64,000 nucleotides of DNA from Mangrovimonas sp. ST2L15 (GCF_001280515.1 NZ_LBIQ01000030.1:1302001-1366000), one strand, 5' to 3'; positions 46,544-56,013 are shown, counted from the first letter of the stretch. Made by a program: numbers and translations. Notes: a model not told the origin generated them from the sequence alone.

Positions 46544-46900
46544 ATGGCATTAACAAAGAACGAAAGAAGATTAAGAATTAAAAGCAGAGTACGTAAGGTA
46601 GTTTCTGGTACAGAAGCAAGGCCAAGATTGTCTGTTTTTAGAAGCAATAAAGAAATATATGCTCAAATCATTGATGATGTAACTGGTAAAACAATCAGTT
46701 CGGCATCTTCAAGAGATAAGGACATTAGTTCTGCAACAGGAACTAAAATGGAAATCGCTGCACTAGTAGGTAAATCAGTTGCTGAGAAAGCTATGAAGGC
46801 CGGTGTAGAAACTATCTCTTTTGATAGAGGTGGGTATTTATATCACGGAAGAGTAAAATCATTAGCTGAAGGAGCTAGAGAAGCAGGACTTAAATTTTAA
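46544..46900 (+). CDS. rplR: 50S ribosomal protein uL18
   Basis: uL18 (118 residues) binds 5S rRNA with uL5. The core [20 protein letters not shown] and the end [19 protein letters not shown] match the family. It is 6 bp before rpsE. Confidence 0.98.
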   Translation: MALTKNERRLRIKSRVRKVVSGTEARPRLSVFRSNKEIYAQIIDDVTGKTISSASSRDKDISSATGTKMEIAALVGKSVAEKAMKAGVETISFDRGGYLYHGRVKSLAEGAREAGLKF

Positions 46901-46906
46901 GAAATT

Positions 46907-47431
46907 ATGTATCAAAAATATAAAAGTGCAGAACTAGTAAAACCAAGCGGATTAGATCTTAAAGATCGTTTGGTAGGAGTACAAAGAGTTACTAAGGTAA
47001 CCAAAGGGGGTAGAGCCTTCGGTTTTTCTGCTATCGTAGTAGTAGGTGATGAAGCTGGTGTAGTAGGTCACGGTTTAGGAAAATCTAAAGATGTGGCTAG
47101 TGCTATCGCTAAGGCAGTGGAAGATGCAAAGAAAAACTTAGTACGTATTCCTATAGTGAAAGGAACATTACCTCATGAACAAAAAGGTAAATATGGTGGA
47201 GCTAGAGTAAACATTATTCCTGCTGCTCCGGGTACCGGGGTAATTGCTGGTGGTGCTGTTAGAACAGTATTGGAAGCAGTTGGTGTACATGACGTATTAT
47301 CTAAATCTCAAGGATCATCAAACCCTCATAACGTGGTAAAAGCAACTTTTGATGCTTTATTACAATTGAGAAGTGCTCAAACAGTAGCGCGTGATAGAGG
47401 TGTATCTTTGGAAAAAGTTTTTAACGGTTAA
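46907..47431 (+). CDS. rpsE: 30S ribosomal protein uS5
   Basis: uS5 (174 residues) affects decoding fidelity and mRNA entry. The double-stranded RNA-binding block [19 protein letters not shown] and the loop [18 protein letters not shown] are intact. It follows rplR by 6 bp. Confidence 0.99.
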   Translation: MYQKYKSAELVKPSGLDLKDRLVGVQRVTKVTKGGRAFGFSAIVVVGDEAGVVGHGLGKSKDVASAIAKAVEDAKKNLVRIPIVKGTLPHEQKGKYGGARVNIIPAAPGTGVIAGGAVRTVLEAVGVHDVLSKSQGSSNPHNVVKATFDALLQLRSAQTVARDRGVSLEKVFNG

Positions 47432-47445
47432 TATAAAGGATAGAG

Positions 47446-47628
47446 ATGGCAAAGATTAAAGTAACTAAAGTTAAAAGTGCAATTAACCGCACTTTGAGAC
47501 AGAAGAGAACTCTAGAAGCGCTTGGTCTAAGAAAAATGGGTCAAGTAGTTGAGCACGATGCTACACCAAATATCCTTGGTATGGTTGAAAAAGTTAAACA
47601 TTTAGTTTCTGTTGAAGAAACAAAATAA
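47446..47628 (+). CDS. rpmD: 50S ribosomal protein uL30
   Basis: uL30 (60 residues) matches the bacterial family: KIKVTKVKSAI, LGLRKMGQVVEHD and a C-terminal VEKVKHLVSVEE. It lies between rpsE and rplO in the standard spc order. Confidence 0.97.
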   Translation: MAKIKVTKVKSAINRTLRQKRTLEALGLRKMGQVVEHDATPNILGMVEKVKHLVSVEETK

Positions 47629-47640
47629 TAAAACACTGAA

Positions 47641-48093
47641 ATGGATTTAAGTAATTTAAAACCTGCAGAAGGTTCAGTTAAAGGTCAAGGGAAGCGTATT
47701 GGACGTGGACAAGGTTCTGGAAAAGGCGGTACTTCTACAAGAGGACACAAAGGAGCTAAGTCTCGTTCTGGGTATTCTAAGAAGATCGGATTTGAAGGTG
47801 GTCAAATGCCACTTCAAAGAAGAGTTCCTAAATTTGGTTTCACTAACATTAACCGTGTTGAGTACCAAGGAATCAATTTGGATACCTTACAACAATTGAT
47901 CGACGATAAAAAGATTAATGATACTTTAGATTTTGATACTATGGTATCTTTAGGTTTGGCTGGAAAGAATGATCTAGTTAAAATCTTAGGTAGAGGAGAA
48001 TTGAAGTCAAAAATTAATGTATCTGCTCATAAATTTACTGCTTCAGCAAAGGCTGCTATCGAAGCTGCTGGAGGAGAAGCCGTAACTTTATAA
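47641..48093 (+). CDS. rplO: 50S ribosomal protein uL15
   Basis: uL15 (150 residues) is a late 50S assembly protein with a Gly/Lys-rich N-terminal extension (GKRIGRGQGSGKGGTSTRGH) and a globular C-terminus. The block GGQMPLQRRVPKFGF is diagnostic. secY follows by 14 bp. Confidence 0.99.
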   Translation: MDLSNLKPAEGSVKGQGKRIGRGQGSGKGGTSTRGHKGAKSRSGYSKKIGFEGGQMPLQRRVPKFGFTNINRVEYQGINLDTLQQLIDDKKINDTLDFDTMVSLGLAGKNDLVKILGRGELKSKINVSAHKFTASAKAAIEAAGGEAVTL

Positions 48094-48107
48094 TCACTTT
48101 TTAGCGC

Positions 48108-49454
48108 ATGAAATTTATAGAAGCAATAAAAAATGTTTGGAAAATAGATGAACTAAAGGACAGAATCATCCTTACTTTAGGACTGTTGTTAGTTTATCGT
48201 TTTGGCGCGCAAGTGGTTTTACCTGGTATTGATGCGGCTCAATTAGAGAGTTTGCAATCTAATACAGAAACAGGGTTGTTAGGACTATTAAATGCATTTA
48301 CCGGGGGAGCATTTGCGAATGCCTCGGTTTTTGCGTTGGGTATTATGCCTTACATCTCCGCATCAATTGTAGTTCAATTAATGGGAATTGCTATTCCTTA
48401 TTTACAGAAACTACAAAAGGAAGGAGCTAGTGGGCAAAAGAAAATTACCCAAATCACCCGTTGGTTGACAATTGCCATTTGTTTGGTACAGGCTCCGGGA
48501 TATTTAGCTAGTTTACCTACAGCTTTTGGTATTCCACAAAGTGCCTTTTTATTAGGAACAGGAGGCGTGTTTTATTTTTCATCGATAGTTATTTTGGTAA
48601 CTGGAACCATATTTGCTATGTGGTTAGGTGAAAAAATCACTGATAAAGGAATTGGTAATGGTATCTCTTTATTGATTATGGTAGGTATCATAGCTAAATT
48701 GCCTGTTTCATTTTTACAAAATGCCTCTTCAAGAATGGAGAACAACCAAGTGATGTTGATTGTTTTTGAATTGGTAATTTGGTTGGTAATTATTTTGGCT
48801 TCGGTCATGTTAGTAATGGCGGTTAGAAAAATTGCTGTACAATATGCAAGAAGAACTGCAACTGGTGGTTATGAAAAGAATGTGTTTGGATCAAGACAAT
48901 ACATTCCTTTAAAATTAAATGCCTCTGGTGTAATGCCAATCATTTTTGCTCAGGCAATCATGTTTGTTCCTGGTTTGATTGGAGGTACTTCTATTATGAA
49001 GGACTCATCAGTTGGACAGTGGTTACAAACTCAATTTTCTGATATTTTTGGTTTATGGTATAATGTGCTATTTGCATTGTTAATTATCGTGTTTACTTAT
49101 TTCTATACGGCAATTACAGTACCAACCAATAAAATGGCAGATGATTTAAAGCGTAGTGGTGGTTTTATTCCTGGAATTAGACCAGGTACAGAAACTTCTG
49201 AATACTTGGACAAGATTATGTCTCAAATAACGTTGCCAGGATCTATTTTCTTAGCATTGATTGCCGTGTTCCCGGCTATTATTGTGAAGTTATTAGGAGT
49301 GCAATCAAGTTGGGCCTTGTTCTTTGGAGGAACCTCGCTATTGATTATGGTTGGAGTTGCAATAGATACAATGCAACAGGTAAACTCTTACTTGTTGAAT
49401 AGACACTATGATGGCTTGATGAAGACTGGTAAAAATAGAAAAGCAGTAGCTTAA
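48108..49454 (+). CDS. secY: Protein translocase subunit SecY
   Basis: SecY (448 residues) is the central channel of the Sec translocon. Ten membrane segments are visible; the block [16 protein letters not shown] (TM2), the [23 protein letters not shown] cytosolic loop region and the C-terminal NRHYDGLMK are typical. In many bacteria adk and map lie between secY and infA; here infA follows directly after 10 bp, and adk is instead part of the fusion at 5.5 kb. Confidence 0.98.
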   Translation: MKFIEAIKNVWKIDELKDRIILTLGLLLVYRFGAQVVLPGIDAAQLESLQSNTETGLLGLLNAFTGGAFANASVFALGIMPYISASIVVQLMGIAIPYLQKLQKEGASGQKKITQITRWLTIAICLVQAPGYLASLPTAFGIPQSAFLLGTGGVFYFSSIVILVTGTIFAMWLGEKITDKGIGNGISLLIMVGIIAKLPVSFLQNASSRMENNQVMLIVFELVIWLVIILASVMLVMAVRKIAVQYARRTATGGYEKNVFGSRQYIPLKLNASGVMPIIFAQAIMFVPGLIGGTSIMKDSSVGQWLQTQFSDIFGLWYNVLFALLIIVFTYFYTAITVPTNKMADDLKRSGGFIPGIRPGTETSEYLDKIMSQITLPGSIFLALIAVFPAIIVKLLGVQSSWALFFGGTSLLIMVGVAIDTMQQVNSYLLNRHYDGLMKTGKNRKAVA

Positions 49455-49464
49455 CATTAGACCT

Positions 49465-49680
49465 ATGGCAAAACAAGCAGCAATAGAACAAGACGGTACA
49501 ATTATAGAAGCATTATCAAATGCAATGTTTCGTGTAGAGTTAGAAAACGGGCATATTGTAACAGCTCACATTTCTGGCAAAATGCGTATGCACTATATTA
49601 AATTGTTACCAGGAGATAAAGTAAAATTAGAAATGAGCCCTTATGATTTAACAAAGGCTCGCATAACCTATAGATACTAA
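49465..49680 (+). CDS. infA: Translation initiation factor IF-1
   Basis: IF-1 (71 residues) is an OB-fold factor that occupies the ribosomal A site at initiation. The blocks [32 protein letters not shown] and TKARITYRY match the family. It lies 10 bp after secY and 4 bp before rpmJ. Confidence 0.99.
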   Translation: MAKQAAIEQDGTIIEALSNAMFRVELENGHIVTAHISGKMRMHYIKLLPGDKVKLEMSPYDLTKARITYRY

Positions 49681-49684
49681 TACT

Positions 49685-49801
49685 ATGAAAGTAAGAGCAT
49701 CAATAAAAAAGAGAAGCGCCGATTGTAAAATCGTACGTAGAAAAGGTAGACTTTACGTAATTAACAAAAAGAATCCTAAATTCAAACAAAGACAAGGATA
49801 G
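49685..49801 (+). CDS. rpmJ: 50S ribosomal protein bL36, zinc-free type
   Basis: This short gene encodes 38 residues ([20 protein letters not shown] onward, ending KFKQRQG). The usual zinc ligands of bL36 (C-x2-C-x12-C-x4-H) are mostly replaced; only one Cys remains, so it is of the zinc-independent type. It lies 4 bp after infA and 2 bp before rpsM, the standard place. Confidence 0.97.
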   Translation: MKVRASIKKRSADCKIVRRKGRLYVINKKNPKFKQRQG

Positions 49802-49803
49802 TT

Positions 49804-50178
49804 ATGGCAAGAATTGCAGGGGTTGATATACCAAAAAACAAAAGAGGAGTAATCTCTTTGACTTATATCTACGGAGTAGGTAAAAGTAGAGCACAAGAAA
49901 TTTTAGCTACCGCTAAGGTGGACGAGAACACTAAGGTACAAGATTGGACAGATGACGAAATTGGAAATATTCGTGAGGCTGTATCAGCTTATACTATTGA
50001 AGGTGAATTACGTTCTGAAACCCAATTAAACATCAAACGTTTAATGGATATCGGTTGCTATAGAGGAATTCGTCATAGAGCTGGACTTCCATTAAGAGGT
50101 CAAAGAACTAAGAACAACTCGAGAACCAGAAAAGGTAGAAGAAAAACTGTTGCCAACAAAAAAATGGCAGGTAAATAA
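49804..50178 (+). CDS. rpsM: 30S ribosomal protein uS13
   Basis: uS13 (124 residues) sits in the 30S head and forms bridge B1 with the 50S. The start [21 protein letters not shown] and the C-terminal [18 protein letters not shown] are diagnostic. An unusual 105 bp repeat-bearing spacer separates it from rpsK. Confidence 0.99.
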   Translation: MARIAGVDIPKNKRGVISLTYIYGVGKSRAQEILATAKVDENTKVQDWTDDEIGNIREAVSAYTIEGELRSETQLNIKRLMDIGCYRGIRHRAGLPLRGQRTKNNSRTRKGRRKTVANKKMAGK

Positions 50179-50189
50179 TCATTAAGACA

Positions 50190-50278
50190 TTAGTCATTAG
50201 TTATTAGAGTTAGATGAATCTGTTCGAAATAGAAATGTTTAGGATTCTAACAACTAAAAACTAACAGCTAGAAACTAA
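50190..50278. repeat. TTAG/CTAA repeat arms in the rpsM-rpsK spacer
   Basis: The left arm (50190-50214) carries TTAG units spaced 6-7 bases apart; the right arm (50246-50278) carries CTAA or CTAG units at similar spacing. The arms are imperfect inverted repeats that could fold into a long interrupted hairpin around a 31-base loop. No T-run follows. I recall similar degenerate heptamer repeats in flavobacterial spacers. Confidence 0.55.
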
Positions 50279-50283
50279 GAAAT

Positions 50284-50667
50284 ATGGCAAAGTCAAGTAC
50301 AAAAAAACGTAAAGTTATAGTTGATGCAGTTGGAGAAGCTCATATTAATGCTTCATTCAATAACATCATTATCTCATTGACCAATAAAAAAGGAGACGTG
50401 GTTTCATGGTCTTCTGCTGGTAAAATGGGTTTTAGAGGATCTAAGAAAAATACTCCTTACGCAGCTCAAATGGCAGCTGAAGATGCAGCTGGTACTGCTC
50501 AAGAAGCTGGATTGAAGAAAGTGAAGGTATATGTTAAAGGTCCTGGTAATGGTAGAGAATCTGCTATTAGATCTTTACACAATGCTGGAATTGAAGTAAC
50601 CGAAATCATTGACGTTACTCCATTACCACACAATGGATGTAGACCTCCAAAACGTAGAAGAGTATAA
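50284..50667 (+). CDS. rpsK: 30S ribosomal protein uS11
   Basis: uS11 (127 residues) lies on the 30S platform near the Shine-Dalgarno helix. The blocks [20 protein letters not shown] and [18 protein letters not shown] are typical. A terminator and a new promoter follow before rpsD, so it may be the end of the main cluster transcript. Confidence 0.99.
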   Translation: MAKSSTKKRKVIVDAVGEAHINASFNNIIISLTNKKGDVVSWSSAGKMGFRGSKKNTPYAAQMAAEDAAGTAQEAGLKKVKVYVKGPGNGRESAIRSLHNAGIEVTEIIDVTPLPHNGCRPPKRRRV

Positions 50668-50694
50668 TTATTACTCGTAAATATTCATAAAGAA

Positions 50695-50734
50695 ATTAAT
50701 ATCAGCTGAGTACATGGCTGATATTAATTTTTTT
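50695..50734 (+). terminator. Intrinsic terminator between rpsK and rpsD
   Basis: ATTAATATCAGC (50695-50706) pairs with GCTGATATTAAT (50717-50728) as a perfect 12 bp stem, followed by a TTTTTTT run. The T-run leads directly into the rpsD -7 box. Confidence 0.8.
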
Positions 50735-50735
50735 G

Positions 50736-50743
50736 TATATTTG
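50736..50743 (+). promoter_or_regulatory. -7 box of rpsD-rpoA-rplQ
   Basis: TATATTTG matches TAnnTTTG and follows the terminator's T-run by one base. It is 98 bp upstream of rpsD. A -33 TTG at the right distance is not clear because the terminator stem occupies the position. Confidence 0.5.
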
Positions 50744-50841
50744 CACACCGAAAAAAATAACAAGTATTAACGAGAGGTTAACGATTATCGGAGGATAAGA
50801 TTAAGACCTTAATCCATAATCACTCTCAAAAACAATTAGAA

Positions 50842-51447
50842 ATGGCAAGATATACTGGTCCTAAAACTAAAATAGCTCGTAAGTTTGGTGAAGCTATTTT
50901 CGGAGATGATAAATCTTTTGAAAAAAGAAATTATCCTCCAGGTCAACATGGTGCTAACAAGCGTCGTGGTAAAAAATCTGAATACGCTATCCAATTAATG
51001 GAGAAGCAAAAAGCTAAATATACCTACGGTATTTTAGAGCGTCAATTTAGAAACATGTTTAAAAGAGCTACAGCAGCACAAGGAATTACTGGTGAGGTAC
51101 TTTTACAATTATGTGAGTCTAGATTGGACAATGTAGTTTACAGAATGGGTGTTTCTCCTTCAAGAAGAGGAGCTAGACAATTAGTTTCTCACAGACACAT
51201 TACTGTAAATGGTGAAGTTGTAAACATTCCTTCTTACCAATTGAAAGCTGGTGATGTAGTAGGGGTAAGAGAAAAATCTAAATCTTTGGAGGCTATTGAT
51301 AAATCTTTAGCAAATTCTAGCCAAGTATACGAATGGATTACTTGGAACACTGAGAAGAAAGAAGGTACTTATGTATCTGTTCCAGCTAGAATCCAAATTC
51401 CAGAAAATATCAACGAGCAATTCATCGTCGAATTATATTCTAAATAA
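50842..51447 (+). CDS. rpsD: 30S ribosomal protein uS4
   Basis: uS4 (201 residues) is a primary 30S assembly protein and fidelity factor. The RNA-binding S4 domain lies at about 90-155 ([22 protein letters not shown]). It is preceded by its own terminator-promoter module, so rpsD-rpoA-rplQ may be expressed separately from the upstream genes. In E. coli uS4 controls this operon by binding its mRNA; the 98 bp leader could hold such a site. Confidence 0.99.
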   Translation: MARYTGPKTKIARKFGEAIFGDDKSFEKRNYPPGQHGANKRRGKKSEYAIQLMEKQKAKYTYGILERQFRNMFKRATAAQGITGEVLLQLCESRLDNVVYRMGVSPSRRGARQLVSHRHITVNGEVVNIPSYQLKAGDVVGVREKSKSLEAIDKSLANSSQVYEWITWNTEKKEGTYVSVPARIQIPENINEQFIVELYSK

Positions 51448-51543
51448 TAAATTAACCACATTGGTATTTAGCCAAAGGGTCTATTCGTACTTCTTCAAAC
51501 TTTTAGACCGCGCAACTAAATAACAATTAAAACGAAGAAAAAA

Positions 51544-52536
51544 ATGGCAGTATTTAATTTTCAAAAGCCGGACAAAGTAATCATGATCGATTCAACCGAT
51601 TATGAAGGTAAGTTTGAATTCAGACCGTTAGAGCCTGGATACGGTTTAACCGTAGGAAACGCTTTAAGAAGAGTTCTTTTATCTTCATTAGAAGGTTTTG
51701 CTATCACCTCTGTGAGAATAGAAGGTGTAGATCATGAGTTCTCTACTATTGCTGGTGTTGTTGAAGATGTGACAGAAATTATCTTGAACTTGAAACAAGT
51801 GCGTTTCAAAAGACAGATTGATGATGTAGATAATGAGTCTGTATCAATTTCAATTTCTGGACAAGAACAAATTACAGCTGGTGATTTTCAGAAATTTATT
51901 TCAGGATTCCAAGTATTAAATACAGAGATGGTTATCTGTAACTTAGATCCTAAAGTAAGTGTTAATATGGAAATTACCATTGAAAAAGGTAGAGGATATG
52001 TTCCTGCTGAAGAAAACAAAAAAGCTTCTGCACCAATAGGAACTATTTTTACTGATTCAATCTATACTCCAATTAAAAATGTGAAGTATAGTATTGAAAA
52101 CTATCGTGTTGAGCAAAAAACGGATTATGAAAAATTGGTATTTGAAATCATTACTGATGGTTCTATAAATCCTCAAGATGCTTTAACAGAAGCAGCTAAA
52201 GTGTTAATTCACCACTTTATGTTGTTCTCTGATGAAAGAATTACTCTTGAAGCAGACGAAATTGCTCAAACCGAAACTTATGATGAAGAATCACTTCACA
52301 TGAGACAGTTATTGAAAACAAAATTAGTGGATATGGATCTTTCTGTACGTGCTTTAAATTGTTTAAAGGCAGCAGAGGTTGATACCCTTGGTGATTTGGT
52401 TTCTTATAACAAAAACGACTTAATGAAGTTCCGTAACTTCGGTAAAAAATCTTTAACTGAGCTTGAAGAGCTTGTAAACGTTAAAGGTTTGAACTTTGGA
52501 ATGGATCTTTCAAAATACAAATTAGATAAAGACTAA
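51544..52536 (+). CDS. rpoA: DNA-directed RNA polymerase subunit alpha
   Basis: RpoA (330 residues) dimerises to nucleate RNA polymerase assembly. The N-terminal dimerisation domain starts with the [20 protein letters not shown] block, and the C-terminal domain (about 250-330) carries the DNA- and activator-binding helices ([31 protein letters not shown]). Length is typical. It follows rpsD by 96 bp and precedes rplQ by 60 bp. Confidence 0.99.
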   Translation: MAVFNFQKPDKVIMIDSTDYEGKFEFRPLEPGYGLTVGNALRRVLLSSLEGFAITSVRIEGVDHEFSTIAGVVEDVTEIILNLKQVRFKRQIDDVDNESVSISISGQEQITAGDFQKFISGFQVLNTEMVICNLDPKVSVNMEITIEKGRGYVPAEENKKASAPIGTIFTDSIYTPIKNVKYSIENYRVEQKTDYEKLVFEIITDGSINPQDALTEAAKVLIHHFMLFSDERITLEADEIAQTETYDEESLHMRQLLKTKLVDMDLSVRALNCLKAAEVDTLGDLVSYNKNDLMKFRNFGKKSLTELEELVNVKGLNFGMDLSKYKLDKD

Positions 52537-52596
52537 CTTCTTCATATTTTGCTCCTCGAAGGAGTTGTAGCAAGATGAAGATTAAATTTTAATGTC

Positions 52597-53079
52597 ATGA
52601 GACACGGAAAAAAAGTAAACCACTTAGGTAGAAAAACTGCTCACAGAAAAGCAATGTTAGCCAATATGGCTTGTTCTTTAATTGAACACAAAAGAATCAA
52701 CACTACAGTTGCTAAAGCAAAAGCTTTGAAGTTGTTTGTTGAGCCATTGGTAACTAAATCTAAGGAAGATACAACTCATAATAGAAGAATTGTTTTCTCT
52801 AGATTAAAGCAAAAAGATGCTGTTGTAGAATTGTTTAGAGAAGTTGCTCCTAAAGTTGGAGATCGTCCAGGAGGTTACACAAGAATTATTAAATTGGGTA
52901 ATCGTTTGGGAGATAACGCTGATATGGCAATGATTGAATTAGTAGATTTTAATGAAATCTATAATGCTTCTAAGCCAGAAAAGAAAACTACAAGAAGAAG
53001 TAGAAGAGGTGGTTCTAAAGCTGAAAAGCCAGCAGCTCCAGTTCAAGATACTCAAGCTTCTAAAGAAGAAGAGGAATAA
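52597..53079 (+). CDS. rplQ: 50S ribosomal protein bL17
   Basis: bL17 (160 residues) sits near the tunnel exit. The start [20 protein letters not shown] and [19 protein letters not shown] are diagnostic. It has a Lys/Ser/Glu-rich C-terminal extension (about 118-160) that makes it longer than the E. coli protein (127). It is the last gene of the translation cluster and is followed by a terminator. Confidence 0.98.
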   Translation: MRHGKKVNHLGRKTAHRKAMLANMACSLIEHKRINTTVAKAKALKLFVEPLVTKSKEDTTHNRRIVFSRLKQKDAVVELFREVAPKVGDRPGGYTRIIKLGNRLGDNADMAMIELVDFNEIYNASKPEKKTTRRSRRGGSKAEKPAAPVQDTQASKEEEE

Positions 53080-53105
53080 AAATCTGTTAACTTATGTTAA
53101 TTGTA

Positions 53106-53138
53106 AAAGGATAGGCCATCAAAGTCTATCCTTTTTTT
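53106..53138 (+). terminator. Intrinsic terminator after rplQ
   Basis: AAAGGATAG (53106-53114) pairs with CTATCCTTT (53126-53134), followed by a run of T. The run continues straight into the TATATTTG box of the next gene. Confidence 0.8.
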
Positions 53139-53145
53139 ATATTTG
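53138..53145 (+). promoter_or_regulatory. -7 box of the first secreted paralog
   Basis: TATATTTG matches the consensus and begins with the last T of the rplQ terminator, 22 bp upstream of the ATG at 53168. No TTG is seen at the normal -33 distance. Confidence 0.5.
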
Positions 53146-53167
53146 TCGCTTTCTTAATAAAAATGAT

Positions 53168-53842
53168 ATGAAAAACTTTATTTATTTAACAGTCTTACTT
53201 TTAACATGTCAAGTAGGATTTGCACAATTATCTAATACAGCTATTTTAGAAAATGTTCTCGATGAGAATACCAAGTTTGGTAGATTTGTCAATTCAAGAG
53301 GAGAAAGCGGGTCTGTTAAGGATGCTTATTTATTTGATGATACCAATGGAAAAGTGGAGATTTTCACTAGAGAAGGCAAAGCATATTCTTTTAAAGATGT
53401 AAATTTTAACCTAAGCAAGCAAGAATTAAGTGTTCCCTTAGATGGCGGCAAATCTTTCACATTTAATAATGCTGATATTAGATATTTTCAAAAGGGAAAT
53501 AGAAAGTTTGTTTTTATACCTGGTCAATCCAAGCCGTTACATGAAATAGTCTTCAAAGGAGAAAAAGGATCTTTATTCAAAAAATTTGATCTTGAATTAA
53601 AGCAAGCCATGACCAATCCTTTGACTAATGAAATCACAAAGCCAGCATATTATACTAAAGAAGAGGTGTTGGTTCTAAGAAGGGATAATCAGGTTTTTGA
53701 ATTGCCTTCTAAAAAGAAAAGGTTTTTAGAAGCCTTTGGTGATGATAGCTCAAAAATCGCTAAATATATTAAGAGTAATAACTTATCATTGAAAAATAGT
53801 AACGATATCATAAAGGTTGTAGAATATTACAATACCATATAA
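53168..53842 (+). CDS. Secreted protein of unknown function, paralog 1
   Basis: The product (224 residues from ATG 53168) has a signal peptide ending at FAQ (about residue 19), then a compact domain rich in short beta strands and charged helices. Recurrent blocks DENTKFGRFVN, FTFNNADIRYF and AYYTKEEVLVL are shared with the next gene, which is clearly a paralog. I recognise no domain and no metal or active-site motif. The frame extends upstream into rplQ, but the signal peptide and the terminator-promoter module place the start here. Likely envelope or exported; its function is unknown. Confidence 0.75.
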   Translation: MKNFIYLTVLLLTCQVGFAQLSNTAILENVLDENTKFGRFVNSRGESGSVKDAYLFDDTNGKVEIFTREGKAYSFKDVNFNLSKQELSVPLDGGKSFTFNNADIRYFQKGNRKFVFIPGQSKPLHEIVFKGEKGSLFKKFDLELKQAMTNPLTNEITKPAYYTKEEVLVLRRDNQVFELPSKKKRFLEAFGDDSSKIAKYIKSNNLSLKNSNDIIKVVEYYNTI

Positions 53843-53863
53843 AAGAATATTTACTTTCAAAAA

Positions 53864-53895
53864 AAAGACTGAAATAATTTCAGTCTTTTTTTTTT
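53864..53895 (+). terminator. Intrinsic terminator after paralog 1
   Basis: AAAGACTGAAA (53864-53874) pairs with TTTCAGTCTTT (53878-53888) around TAA, followed by a T-run. A TATATTTA (53899-53906), one base from the -7 consensus, follows at once. Confidence 0.85.
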
Positions 53896-53983
53896 GTGTA
53901 TATTTAAGTAGCTAAAAATCAATTACTATTGAACTTTTTAATTTTTCACTGGTTTATTAATTAACATTTTAAAAGAGGTAATT

Positions 53984-54778
53984 ATGGAAAAGAAAATAAT
54001 TTTAGGTGTTTCAGTTGGTTTTTTTACATTGTTCAGTTTCTCACAAAGTCCTACTAGTCCTTTTGAAACCATTGGACCTACAGGACCAACGGCGATTAAG
54101 GATGGCCTTGAAGTGGGTATTGAAACGAGAAATGGTATGGCAATGGACTTATTAGCTGATTTTGATGGACCAACAGATATTCAAAATTTTGAAACCTTAA
54201 TGGATGAAAATTCCAAATTCGGAAGGTTTGTTAATGCCAAAACAAATATAGAAATCAAAGAAGCCTTCCTTTTTGATAGCCAAAAAGGTAAAGTTAAAAT
54301 TGTTACAAAAGGTGGTAAAGGTTATTTGATAGATGGAGCGAATTATAATCTGGTGAGTGATCAACTTTTTGTACCTATCGGACAAGGCAAAGTTTTTACT
54401 TTTAACAATCAAGATATTCGTTTTTTTGAGAAAAATGGAGAAAAGTTCATTTTTCTTCCAGATAGCGGCGAATTGCATGAGGTAGTTTATGTAGGAGAGA
54501 GTGCCATTTTGTTTAAAAAATTTAAAGTAACCTTAAAACCGGCAACAGAAAACCCTATGACCAAAGTAGTAACTAAATCGGCATATTACGATAAGGAGGA
54601 AATTTTAGTGGTTAAAGTAGGTGATGATTTTGTTGAAGTACCAAATAATAAAAAGAAATTTGCTGAGTTATTCCCAGAACATTCCGCTGAACTCCTTAAG
54701 TTTATAAAGGATAACAAAATATCATTAAAAGATTCTGAACAAGTAAAAAGAGTTGCTAGCTACTATGATACATTGTAG
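53984..54778 (+). CDS. Secreted protein of unknown function, paralog 2
   Basis: This 264-residue product has a signal peptide ending at FSQ (about residue 21) and an N-terminal extension of about 40 residues (including a GPTGPT stretch) not found in paralog 1. From the DENSKFGRFVN block onward it aligns throughout with paralog 1 (FTFNNQDIRFF, AYYDKEEILVV and a matching C-terminus). It ends before a strong terminator. The two genes arose by tandem duplication and then diverged. Function unknown. Confidence 0.75.
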   Translation: MEKKIILGVSVGFFTLFSFSQSPTSPFETIGPTGPTAIKDGLEVGIETRNGMAMDLLADFDGPTDIQNFETLMDENSKFGRFVNAKTNIEIKEAFLFDSQKGKVKIVTKGGKGYLIDGANYNLVSDQLFVPIGQGKVFTFNNQDIRFFEKNGEKFIFLPDSGELHEVVYVGESAILFKKFKVTLKPATENPMTKVVTKSAYYDKEEILVVKVGDDFVEVPNNKKKFAELFPEHSAELLKFIKDNKISLKDSEQVKRVASYYDTL

Positions 54779-54801
54779 TTAGAAATCTTTCTCACATAAT
54801 T

Positions 54802-54834
54802 AAAGGGTAAACATTTTAGTTTATCCTTTTTTTT
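54802..54834 (+). terminator. Intrinsic terminator after paralog 2
   Basis: AAAGGGTAAAC (54802-54812) pairs with GTTTATCCTTT (54819-54829), with one G-U pair, followed by a TTTTT tract. It leads into the carA promoter region (CAATTTTG at 54838-54845, one base from consensus). Confidence 0.8.
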
Positions 54835-54863
54835 ATGCAATTTTGCAAAACTTTTCTAAACAA

Positions 54864-55970
54864 ATGAAATACAACAAGCGAGAAAAAGCAATTATTCTAT
54901 TGGCTGATGGAACCATTTTCTATGGAAAATCAGTAGGCGGTAAAAAGGGAACTTCTTTTGGAGAGGTTTGTTTTAACACTGGAATGACTGGGTATCAAGA
55001 AATTTTTACAGATCCTTCTTATTTTGGTCAAATTATGGTCACTACCAATGCACACATTGGTAACTACGGGGCTAATGATGAAGAGGTTGAGTCAGATTCA
55101 ATAAAGATTTCTGGTTTAGTATGTAGAAATTTCAGTTATGATTATTCTAGGGAGGACGCTGATTCTTCCTTGCTCGAGTTTTTAAATAAATATAACCTTT
55201 TGGCTATATCTGATGTAGATACAAGAGCTTTGGTAAGTTATATTAGAGACAACGGTGCTATGAATGCTGTAATTTCAACTGAAGTAGATAACATTGAAGG
55301 ATTGAAAAAGCAGTTGGCTGAAATTCCAGATATGAATGGTTTGGAATTGTCATCAAAGGTATCTACTAAAGAGCCTTATTTCTATGGAGATGAAAATGCA
55401 AGTATCAAAATTGCAGCTTTAGATATTGGTATAAAGAAGAATATTTTAAGAAACTTGGCAAGTAGAGATGCTTACATTAAAGTATATCCATATAATGCCA
55501 GTTTTGAAGAAATGGAAGCTTGGAATCCTGATGGGTATTTTTTATCCAATGGTCCAGGTGATCCTGAACCTTTGAAAGAGGCGCAAGAGGTTGCAAAGGA
55601 AATTATCAAAAGAGATTTACCTTTGTTTGGTATCTGTTTGGGACACCAAGTTATTGCATTGGCAAACGGTATTTCCACATATAAAATGCACCACGGTCAT
55701 AGAGGCATCAATCACCCTGTAAAGAACCTAATTACTGGTAAGGGAGAAATTACGTCTCAAAATCATGGTTTTGCTGTTAATAGGGAAGAAGCAGAAAAGC
55801 ATCCCGATATTGAAATTACACATATTCATTTGAACGATAATACGGTTGCTGGTATTAAGATGAAGAATAAGAATTGCTTCTCGGTACAATACCACCCAGA
55901 AGCAAGTCCTGGACCTCACGATGCATCCTATCTTTTTGATCAATTTATAGAGAATATCAAAAATAAATAA
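54864..55970 (+). CDS. carA: Carbamoyl-phosphate synthase small subunit
   Basis: CarA (368 residues from ATG 54864) hydrolyses glutamine to supply ammonia for carbamoyl phosphate, used in arginine and pyrimidine synthesis. The N-terminal domain is complete. The class I glutamine amidotransferase domain has the nucleophile Cys258 in GICLGH and a C-terminal HPEASPGPHD His/Glu pair. The frame reaches a TTG at 54843, but this lies inside the -7-like box, so ATG 54864 is preferred. carB is not in the window. Confidence 0.96.
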   Translation: MKYNKREKAIILLADGTIFYGKSVGGKKGTSFGEVCFNTGMTGYQEIFTDPSYFGQIMVTTNAHIGNYGANDEEVESDSIKISGLVCRNFSYDYSREDADSSLLEFLNKYNLLAISDVDTRALVSYIRDNGAMNAVISTEVDNIEGLKKQLAEIPDMNGLELSSKVSTKEPYFYGDENASIKIAALDIGIKKNILRNLASRDAYIKVYPYNASFEEMEAWNPDGYFLSNGPGDPEPLKEAQEVAKEIIKRDLPLFGICLGHQVIALANGISTYKMHHGHRGINHPVKNLITGKGEITSQNHGFAVNREEAEKHPDIEITHIHLNDNTVAGIKMKNKNCFSVQYHPEASPGPHDASYLFDQFIENIKNK

Positions 55971-55972
55971 AG

Positions 55973-56013
55973 AAAAACCTCAAAGATTTCAGCCATTCTT
56001 TGAGGTTTTTTTT
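55973..56013 (+). terminator. Intrinsic terminator after carA
   Basis: A 14 bp stem (55973-55986 with 55997-56010, AAAAACCTCAAAGA paired with its complement) and a T-run form a strong terminator. Confidence 0.85.

Noticed and set aside
50190-50278. CRISPR-like array in the rpsM-rpsK spacer
   Set aside because: Units are 4-base cores at 6-7 base spacing without unique spacers of 30 bp; this is simple repeat, not CRISPR.
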